NCBI RefSeq assembly: GCF_000003605.2
Contig: NW_003129364.1
Coordinates: 53,032 to 100,287, forward strand
DNA: 47,256 nt
Source: Saccoglossus kowalevskii
Lineage: Eukaryota > Hemichordata > Enteropneusta > Harrimaniidae
Direction of reading: 5' to 3'
Shown: one piece after another, positions 38,249 to 47,256 of the stretch
Layout of the letters: every line of letters begins with the position of its first letter
How positions within the stretch are numbered: the first letter of the stretch is position 1
Made by a program: the position numbers and the translations under genes
Notes under the pieces: generated by a model
What the model was told of the DNA's origin: nothing
Seen by the model: the letters and a program-made list of their open reading frames with translations, nothing else
The model's database searches: none

Positions 38249-41200
38249 ATTGGATTTGCAGCCTCTATGTGACTATTTTATTTGCTCTGTTGCAAGTGCA
38301 TCTTCATTAGCAACATAATTATGAGCTAAGAATTTTTGTTTGGCCATTGTTTTTACCTATATAAATGTTTTTTTTGCTAAAATTTTACTGATCTCTATAC
38401 ATATTTGCATTAAAGGCACAACTCTATAAATGCACGTCATCCAAAAAAATGTGTTGGAGAGATTACTTGCGCTAAAGCATTTATGCTAACTTGTTCAGTA
38501 TCAGTAGGTTGTTTTTTTAAGCATATGCACTTATATTTAAGAGCATCTACGGTATAAAACCATGTGGGTTTCTCCATCTTCTGCCATATTAGAATTATAA
38601 ATAGAGAAGTTAAGAAATAATGATTGCATCCAACATGTACCGGTAAAACGTGTTTTATGGGGTGACTTTTCTTGGTGTGTCTCAATGGATTGCCCGAGTT
38701 TCATAACTTTATTTATAGTATCTGCAGTAGAGAGACCAATGGAGAAAACATAATCAACAAAACAGAAAATACAAGTGTTCCATGTACTTTCAATAAAAGT
38801 ACAATTTATAAAACTTTTATACGCAGTGATAGTCTAAAATTAAGTTTTCATATTGGTCCGGTTGAAGCAAAACATATGCATATATTTTTAATTAAAAAAT
38901 TTAAAAAAAATAACTAAATTTGTGCAATCTTTAATTAACTTACTACTGTACAACGTACATGTAATTTTGCAATGCGGTAAATGCAAACACATTTGTTTGG
39001 AAATCGGACTGACTTGTTGGGAAACAAATTGGAATGTGACCAAGATAACACTTACAATTTTGCTAAACAGTTCGTTTTCACAACAGTTGTATTATTGAAC
39101 AAGTATTGTTAAAAAGAGGACACTGTTAATTATCTAACCCAAACACGGTGCTTAACTAAATGTAACATTTAAATCTTATGACAGTAATTTATTGAACAAA
39201 TTAATTTATGAATTTTTATTGAAAATTTTTACAATTATCGATGACAGTTGTCGTTGGATACATACAAGGTAAGGTCATGTATCATTTAAGGTAGCCTGTG
39301 TCCTTTTTGATGACAATAGCATTCTGTTTTATCAAGTTTGAAAAACAGATTTATTTGGTAAAAATCAACACTTAAAATGAGTGATGGATTACCTTGTGTC
39401 TTTAACCATTTAAGTACATAACCAAATCAATTGTATTTTTTTCTTCAACTTCACTGAGCTACCAAACCATATGTAAATGCTATGTTGAAATAGGTAAAAC
39501 AGTGAAGTGATGCTGTACTTCAACCCAGCAGCATCTGTCTGTTTTCTCCCTCTCACTACTGTAAAATATCGGTAACAAAGTGGAGAAAACAGAAGCTACA
39601 CTTTAATGTAACACTAAAACTAAAAACTTTGTCAATACTTAACATCCAAATTTGCAATTGAGTAAAATGCGTGTATCAACAATTGGGTAGAAATAATCTT
39701 AATTCATGTACCAATAGCTCTTAATATTGTTGTTTGTATATATTATATATTTTATTTTCAAATCTGACTAATCACAAGTTTTTCAATGTAGTTTTGAAAA
39801 TATATGGGAAGTTGGTAGCAACAATTTAATGCTCATTTTTCATGGATCTTAAGGTTTTGTAAAACAATGTGAATACCGGTGTATAATAATAAATGTGCTG
39901 ACAGATCTTGCATTGTCTGCTGTATTTGTAGGATGTGGTGGCTAGATTTATGCAAAGAGTCATATACCAAAACAGCGCCAGCTCAGTTGCTGACTGATCT
40001 ACCATGGGTGTCTCAAAATTGAAATGTACATTGTATTGGGCAAAAAGTGTAGCAATTTCAATTTATATTGTCTTTTTCAACAAAATGTATGTACTGACTC
40101 ATAAAGACACAGTTGTCAGTCAGTGTGTGTAAAGTTACATATAGTTGTTGCTCTGATCGTTGTGTTGCATTCCCAAAGTGCCATTATTACCGGTATGCCA
40201 GAATTGTATAAAAATGTTCGCTGATCGAAGAGTGATTACCCATGAAGAATACAAAGCAAGTGCCATATTTTATGTGTACAATGTATTGTATATGCTTCCA
40301 CTGGGTCGACACTATTCATTACACCAAATTTACAGATGACAACAAATACATGTATTTCAACATTTATGACGTGTTCAAGTGTCGAAGTTGAACCAGCAAG
40401 TTCATAAAGTAATTTTCTGAATTTAATGTAACATGACAAGCCTAGCAAAGATCATTTAGCCTACAAGTTGACTATTAATTTTTCTGTGATTTTTTTGCCT
40501 TGACCGAATTTATTCATACTTCATGGGCAACCTGCAAATTTTATAAAAAATCTGTACTAACATTGTCACAGCAACAGCCAACAAAATAACCGTTTGATCC
40601 CCCAGTGGCTTGCCAATAAGCTGTTGTTTTTTTGAAGACTTTTCATTAAACTTCTATGAAATTTATTTACACACACACCCAATTATCAATACCCAACCCC
40701 ATTCCAAATGCACCCCCCTACTACAGTGTTGATACCAGCCATCTTAAAATCCATAAATGACTGAATGCAAAGTACGTCATGAAACAGTAAGAGAGTGTAG
40801 ATGTAAATTTGAGACTAGTGGCACAGATGACAGAGTACATATGATGAGTAAATCATTTACACCAAGAAATAACATTACTTGTTGAGAATTCAGTAAATAA
40901 TACACCATACTCACAAACAACAACCAAGACCATTTGAATTTTTAATTGTCATTGTTTTTATAAAAAAAGACATGAATATTGCACATATATAATTAATTAC
41001 ATAATACAGAGGTGATCAATTTTACAGAATTTGTAGCTACTGTTAAGTAAAGCTGTCATACACTTGAAAAAATGCAGCATTAGCCAATCAGATAAATACA
41101 ACTCTATAATTCTTCAACTACAAGTCACTCACAGTATAATCAAGCATTAACTGAAGAAGACACCCATTTTCTGATAAGCATGTTTTCAGAGTAAAATATA

Positions 41201-42983
41201 CATGTATATAGCCTCACAGTTACACAAACGAGAAATCAGGAACTTTATTGGATATTGTCCAACAATAATAATAATTTCTAATGTATTTGAAAATACAACT
41301 GCTTATATTATTATCATTTTGTTAGCCCCTTCGGAAGTACCAGGGATGGGCAAATCTTTCTGGTTTATATGAACAGCAACTCACAAGTGAATTGTTTCCA
41401 CTCCTGGGAAGGGGTGGTGGAGTTGGGGGCTGGAAGATGATTTTTCTCACTTATTATAATGTGGCATTCAGTTTTTCAACAATTGATAATGCAAGTCCAT
41501 TATGGTTACATTTTTCATCTCAAACTGTCCTCATACCTCTCCAGGATTTTGAATGTCCCACCCTATATGTACAATATTTTCTGGTTTCAAGGAGCCAATT
41601 TTAACACAAAAATTTTGCTTTTCCTACTATAATGAAACACACAATTCAAATGATCTATACCATCAAAGTGAACTAAAATGTCACAAATACACAGTAAGAG
41701 CAATAATACACAATAATTAATGCATGTATGTATGTATATAATATAAAAAAAAGCAATTGTAATATATTCACTGAATTTACAATGGAATCAATGAAAATTA
41801 GACAACAAATAATGATTAATGACTAAATATTGGTAAGATATTTTTAGGACTGCTAAATTAGGATATACAGTACTATACTCAAATGCGTTACAAATTTTAA
41901 TAGTAAACTGCCTTATACACATGTTCCAGTATTCACTGTTTACCAAAGAATGACAGGTTTGGTAATATGGAGATTAAATTATTACTCTGCAATTTATTGT
42001 TTAAGGTCATGTCAGCATGAGTCTGAAAGATAAGATTACAGATCTTAAGCCTTCAATTTTATCAATTTGGCTTTTGGACATACTACTAAAAATCCTTCAT
42101 TAAATATCTATGTACATGTAATTCAATACTCCAACAAAGACATCCAAGGTCTACTGTATTCTCATTAAAGAAGGGTTGTCACCTGTGCATGTGGGGACAC
42201 CCCCCCCAAACATTTTGCAAATATTTTCTGAAATATTTTTCGACAATTTAGAATCAAACAGACATAATTTCTTATTGGCTACAGGTTTTGGTTTTTGAAA
42301 AACATGGCTAGTTTATTTTGTGAAAAGTGACCTTGCCGCAAAAGGTCAAATCACTCCAGTGGCAGTACAGAACATTTTACTGTTTAACATATGGTATACT
42401 TTGACATTAGGTCATGATCACTGAAATGATGTAGACAATATGTAACAGTTGTATTGTCCCACCCAAAGGTTTTATATTGGCACTTTCACCAATGAAAAAG
42501 GAATAAATAACAAATGAACAGAATTTCCTTTTTTTTATTGGCATTAATAAGGTGTAAATTCTCATCATCAAGTTTGAAAATGCAATATGGATAATTTATC
42601 AATACTGCATGTCAAAAGATTGTGATTTATAGTAAACGGAAAACTTTCAGTTTCATCATGCAGAAAACTGTAAATCCTAAATTTGTAATGCAAGAAAGTT
42701 GTCACAAATGCCATTCAGTCGAACAATTGTGAACCACTGTACCAATGAAAGTTTAGCATTTTGCAGAACATGGTTGTATACAAACTGACCTTGACATTGA
42801 ATGTATGTATGGCATTTTAGCCTTGAGTAGATTTGGAAAGTATTATATACTGTTTGTATTGAACAACCTTTATACAACTGTAGTATCCAAGCCCTCATGC
42901 CAATTAAACAGCTTGTCAGTCACATCATACATCATTAAAGCCAAGTAATAGTGTTTGGATCCTGGCCTTGATATCACCATGGT
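38249..42983. other. 3' flank and intergenic, no gene seen
   Basis: AATAAA at 38792-38797 may terminate the LRR gene. The rest is AT-rich with no recognisable exon on either strand. An everted AGGTCA pair (TGACCT near 42328, AAAGGTCA at 42341-42348) and a C-run near 42200 are the only notable short items. Confidence 0.55.
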
Positions 42984-43195
42984 TACTGTAAAATGACTAA
43001 TTTTTGCTGGGTTTAAATTTCGCTGATTTATTATTTCAGGCATATTCAGTGGGTTTTAAATTCACAGTTTTATCATTTAGATAATGTGTTCTATGCTAAA
43101 TTTGATATATTCACTGGGTTTCAATTTAGCGCATTTTCCAGTCAGCGAAATAAGCAAAATTAAAACCCAGTGAATAATTAATCCTTTCACAGTAG
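42984..43195. mobile_element. MITE with TACTGTAAAA inverted ends
   Basis: The left end TACTGTAAAATGACTAATTT and the right end (reverse complement TACTGTGAAAGGATTAATTA) begin imperfect inverted repeats of about 45 bases, including CTGGGTTTAAATT and CTGGGTTTTAATTTTGC. Internal sequence repeats the same words (CAGTGGGTTTTAAATT, CACTGGGTTTCAATTT), so it is almost wholly palindromic. Outer bases are TA on both sides. It is related to 21093-21248. Confidence 0.75.
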
Positions 43196-43238
43196 TTATC
43201 ATGGGTAATTGTACATGATTCCCATACAGATAATACAA

Positions 43239-43539
43239 AAGGACGGCAGTCGTCGCACTGCGCATCTGCGACACTGGTGTTGATGAACATTGATTTTTCC
43301 ACAATCCAATGCGCTCTTCTAATGAAAATCACAAGTATGAGGTTTGACCTGGGCGCGACTTGCACTAATTATCGCCGATGACTCTTTCGAAACCTTCCAA
43401 TCACATAAAAAATTTCTAATTAAAGCTTGGTAAAGTCTAAGTCTGTACTTGTTAATCTGCGCAACAGTCAAAGTCGCCATCTTTGTTTATAGGAGACCAT
43501 ATATCTCGCGCATGCGTGGCGCGATGACTACCGCCCTTT
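43239..43539 (+). mobile_element. MITE family M1, copy B
   Basis: Left end AAGGACGGCAGTCGTCGCAC, right end (reverse complement) AAAGGGCGGTAGTCATCGCG, about 35-base inverted repeats. The core is close to copy A (28229-28524), including AATTAAAGCTTGGTAAAGTC and the YY1-like TCGCCATCTTTG. It begins only 44 bases after the neighbouring TACTGTAAAA element. Confidence 0.85.
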
Positions 43540-44937
43540 ACGGTGTTAATCAAGAGTAATCTAAAAAGCAACAATGGAATATACAGATTGATAATTAAAT
43601 TTATAAAACAATATAAAAAGAGAAAAACTCACAATATTCACTGTATAATCAATCACAAGGCATTCATTAATTAAGTTTAACTGAGATTTTACCTACAGTT
43701 TTGATCTTTCACCCCTGCCACAGTAATCATAGGGAATAATCATCAAAGACTTGCACTTTTTTTGGTAACTGCTGAACTTGATAATATAATAACAATATGA
43801 GCAAGAACCAATATGTCTTGCTTTTGTATGACAGATTAAAAATAGAGCATTCATTGGTTGATTTTACAACTAGAATTCACATAACACATCACATCACATC
43901 AAAGAAGGGGATTCTTACATGTATATGCCATATGTATTAGTGTCAAACTATTACAAAGAATTTAACATCAGGAAGATGGTCCTATATTACTGGTACCTTC
44001 AGTACTTAATCTTTATCAATGTTTGATAATGTGACATACCGTATATTACAAAGGATTATGGGTACTAACAGACACAAGACGATTTATAATACCCTATTAT
44101 GTCATAAGTTTGGTTGTTTATCAGTGAAGCTCACACAAATGTCATTATAGCCATTTGAATATATGTCACTATAGTGTCAATGTGCACCGTTTCCTATATT
44201 TGGCCGGAAGCCCTCAACGTATGAAAGAATCAACATGCATCAACAACAGATCAATTGATATCTCATATTTTTTCATGTAAATACCATGACTTGCTGAGAA
44301 CTTTCATAGATTGCTTTTTGAGTTTTCAGAATCTTTTCAGGTTTTATCAAAAAATGTATGTAGGAATCTTTATTCATTAAAACCATGTCAACATATGACA
44401 GTTTTTATGGAAGCACAGAACAGCTATCACACATAATATGTAATCACTCACAACATTAAATAATACATCATGCTGTAGCATCTCAAGGATAAATGAGGAT
44501 AACCTAAGACACAGGTTTTCCTGAAGTCATATTGTGCAATGTAAATTAGTTTGTATTTTGATCAATTTTCTATCCACTGCAAGATTATGCATTATGCATG
44601 AAATTGAACATAGACCAGCACAAACAGAGATTATAGTGGCATGATTTGTAAAAACAACACTCCAGTAGGCTTGAAACAAATGTGAAAGTACTTTTGGGGT
44701 ATATTCATGCTTAATATTGTGATATACACATTTGATGGCGAAGTATTTCAACGCCATGTTCCTCTGAAAAATCAGTATTTTAACACTATAACAAACATTG
44801 ATTTGAAATTGAGTATTCAAGTTTGAAATCAAATCATTCAATTTTAGCAACAAACTTTCAATATTTTTTGCATATTACACAAGTTTCGCAGTGAACGAAA
44901 AATACAATTTCACAATGGCTGCTGGAGATGGATTGAA
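43540..44937. other. Intergenic, no gene seen
   Basis: AT-rich sequence without recognisable exons. The minus frame at 44527-44853 has no family features. Confidence 0.55.
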
Positions 44938-45208
44938 GAGCAATGGTCGTCTCACCATGCATGTGCAGGATTTGTGTTGATAAACAGTGAAACTCCCACA
45001 ATGCAATTCACTCCAAGTGAATCTTGATCTTGATCTTGTCATGATTTGCACTAAGGGTCATTTGATGCATTCCAGGAATTATCTAGTTACTATGGTTACT
45101 AAAAAAACATGGGTAAACCTTGATCTGTGCAACAATCAATGTCAACATCTTTGTTAATAGGCAACCCATATTTCGTGCATGAGCATCAGGATGTCCACCA
45201 CCCTTTAT
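44938..45208 (+). mobile_element. MITE family M1, copy C (decayed)
   Basis: Same order of core words as copies A and B (TTTGTGTTGATAAACAGTGA, CCCACAATGCAATTC, GTGCAACAATCAATGTC, ATCTTTGTTAATAGG), with most CpG positions converted to TG or CA and weakened inverted ends. This is the most diverged copy. Confidence 0.7.
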
Positions 45209-45339
45209 TGCTATGCATGAAAATTAAAGCTGAGGTACCACTTTTTTTAATGTATTTTAAATTTCATTTTACTTGACATAATTCTAACATAACAAACTAT
45301 CAAGAACTTAGTTAGTTAGTAGTAGCCTACTCCACCTTG

Positions 45340-45617
45340 AAGGGCAGTGGTTGTTGTGTCGTGCATGTGCGACATTTGCGTTGATAAACATTGATTTTCT
45401 TACAATCCAATGCCCTCTTCTAATGAAAAAAGTTAGTTTAGACCTACATGTAGGCACAATGTGCACTCATTACCTTTGGTAGCTTCCCATCTCTCAGTTA
45501 AAGCATAGTAATGTAACAGTTTGTACCTGCTGGTCTGCACAACAGACAAATTCACCATCTTTGTTCATATTAGACCTATATCTTGTAGATGCATGGCCAA
45601 TGCCAACAACGCCTTTT
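45340..45617 (+). mobile_element. MITE family M1, copy D
   Basis: Left end AAGGGCAGTGGTTGTTGTG, right end (reverse complement) AAAGGCGTTGTTGGCATTGG. The core TTGCGTTGATAAACATTGAT and CAATCCAATGCCCTCTTC is conserved. CpG sites are mostly lost. Same orientation as the other three copies. Confidence 0.8.
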
Positions 45618-46016
45618 AAAGATTGTATTGAAACCAGTCTAAATCAATGTCATTAATTTCAGATGATTCAAATGGGAATTAGTTTAAGCTGAACTGATTC
45701 AGTTTGGATGTCACAGATTAAAAATTAAAACAGTTATCATCATACACATTCACCTATTCTCCACATTTGCACGTTGCATAGCAAAATTAAAAAAAAAAAC
45801 ATGGCAAATTCAGGAAAAGAAGCTCCCTGCTCATGTTGCAGGAATGGAAAGTTATGTACAACAGCTAGGTAACACTCATTTAAAATATCAATGACATGTT
45901 TTATGCTAACTTCCAAACAAAGAGACAAAAACAACATCCAGCTAAATGAGTTCTTCATTTTTGAATGAATAATATTTTTATGTACACAACTAAAAACCAG
46001 AAACTTAATATGTAAA
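45618..46016 (-). other. PTPN23 3' untranslated region and flank
   Basis: AT-rich sequence downstream of the PTPN23 stop on the minus strand. No other exon is seen; the minus frame at 45740-45958 looks like noise. Confidence 0.5.
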
Positions 46017-46988
46017 TTATTTTGCTTTATCTTTCATAGTCCACAACGGGTCCAGTAAACTTAATGGATCAGCCGGGTCTTTCTCTGTACCAAGTGAATC
46101 CTTTCTTTCATCAAAAGAAGCTTTAGAGACTCTGGGTTGATGTTTTGGACTGGTGTTGAGGGTGAATGTTGTTGGATCCAGAGTCGCCAATAGAGTTGAT
46201 GGTGCCTCAGAAACCAGTGACTGACCGTTCTGATTCTGTAATGTTTCGTTGATGGTACCAAGTTGCTGGGCAGTACCAGACAATAGAGATGAGTTACTGG
46301 ACAGGGACTCTAAGGAATCATGTCTTCCAAGGTTTGGGTTAAGCTGCTGTGCTGAACATGGGTTGTGCGCTGGTGAAGGTGGGAAACTAGCATTACCATG
46401 GCTGCTATGAGAGTCTTGTGAATTTGTACGCGATAGGTGGGTATGCATCATGTGATCACTTTGAATATCAACCATCTGATTGGTTATTTCAGTCACATGA
46501 CCCAGCTCTTCATTTTGATAGGTTACAGGCTGTTGCATATCTTGATTGTCGTTGGTTATTTCCGGTTTTGGTTTGACTGTCATCTGCGATATCTTTGACT
46601 GTATATCTTGCAATGAACTGGTGCCCATGATGAAATCAAACGAGTTCCTAGCATGCACCTGGGGATCAATACCAGGAGTGGCTGGCTTTCTTAAAAATAT
46701 CCCCCCTGAAGAATAAACAACAACAGTGGTTTGCAACACAAGACACAAAGCAATAAACGCTAAGAGCCAACAGAACCAGGAGTAATCTATTATTCTCAGC
46801 TGCTATATCACAGCCTTGGTTGTGCCACAATTTCACAAGGACAAATTTTTGTTTGTTTTGCATGCAAGTATGGGAAAACCGATATATTCCTAGTATTGTA
46901 AGTTTTACAAGAAGATAAAGGTCTTACGTTTTGCCAGTTGTCTTTCACAGTAGAATAAAACAGCATCATAGCAGAACTTATACTGATC
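46017..46988 (-). CDS. PTPN23: PTPN23 / HD-PTP, last two exons
   Basis: HD-PTP is a Bro1-domain scaffold that works with ESCRT complexes in endosomal receptor sorting and ends in a tyrosine-phosphatase-like domain. Two exons are seen on the minus strand. Exon 46988-46928 (61 nt, AG before and GTAAGA after) encodes DQYKFCYDAVLFYCERQLAK, the final helix of the phosphatase-like domain. Terminal exon 46705-46017 restores the frame (phase 1, completing an Arg codon) and encodes a Ser/Gln/Pro-rich tail ending in ADPLSLLDPLWTMKDKAK then TAA. The tail has the family's conserved islands in order: a SSLQDIQSKISQM block, a STLLATLDPTTFTL block, and the terminal DPLSLLDPLW motif seen at the end of vertebrate PTPN23. 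The Bro1, central proline-rich and catalytic parts lie beyond the window's right edge. Confidence 0.9.
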
Positions 46989-47256
46989 CTGAAAACAAAA
47001 CAAAATTAACTGTGAGACAAAAATATGCTGAAAATTTGAGATTAAAACAAATGTCTGTCTGTCATTTTGAATCTGATCTGAAGAACAAAATGACATGACA
47101 TGCATCAAGATCCCATTTTGTTCAATGTATAGTATATGTACAAAATTTGGGAATAGCTATTCATATATTACCGAATTCCAAGATCTGGAATGACAAAAAT
47201 GCCAAATTTGTTCTCATTAAAATGGCCACCATTTGGTCATCTTGGATTGCATTGCC

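Noticed and set aside
42327..42348. Everted TGACCT/AGGTCA pair resembling a NurRE, and other AAAGGTCA words at 2724 and 27428
   Set aside because: Spacing differs from the known Nur response element, and three such octamers are near the number expected by chance in 47 kb.

Overview
This is a eukaryotic, AT-rich, intron-bearing, repeat-laden window. The genes are closest to those of vertebrates and other deuterostomes, so I infer an invertebrate deuterostome (hemichordate- or cephalochordate-like). The species cannot be read from the sequence. A 50-base N run at 33078-33127 shows it is a draft assembly.

Layout. Positions 1-18.2 kb hold no gene I can support; they contain candidate regulatory modules, notably two pairs of perfect CRE palindromes, one next to a TATA-Inr core promoter. 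Positions 18.3-22.9 kb (+) hold a complete NR4A-type orphan nuclear receptor (Nurr1/NGFI-B/NOR1 family), with its proximal promoter, seven putative exons and repeat-filled introns. Positions 22.9-30 kb are its 3' flank plus several dispersed repeats. At 30.0-30.5 kb (-) lies an intronless, divergent cytochrome c with an N-terminal extension, a myristoylation-type N terminus and Thr in place of the axial Met80. Head-to-head with it, at 31.17-31.33 kb (+), is the first coding exon of syntaxin-17. The rest of syntaxin-17 is not visible: the sequence after it is a foldback element, a roughly 820-bp segment present twice, and the assembly gap. At 36.56-38.25 kb (+) is a single-exon cysteine/leucine-rich-repeat protein whose N terminus carries a BC-box followed by a Cul2-box, so it is a probable CRL2 ubiquitin-ligase receptor. 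Positions 38.3-46.0 kb are intergenic, with three copies of one MITE family and one of another. At 46.02-46.99 kb (-) are the last two exons of PTPN23/HD-PTP.

How it fits together. The genes are not an operon and have unrelated jobs: transcription factor, haem protein, autophagy SNARE, ubiquitin ligase receptor, and endosomal pseudophosphatase. The order NR4A then STX17 on the same strand matches the human NR4A3-STX17 neighbourhood, so this looks like an ancient linkage. The most unusual items are the Met80-less, probably myristoylated cytochrome c, the orphan syntaxin-17 exon beside a suspect duplicated and gapped region, and the CRL2-type LRR protein.
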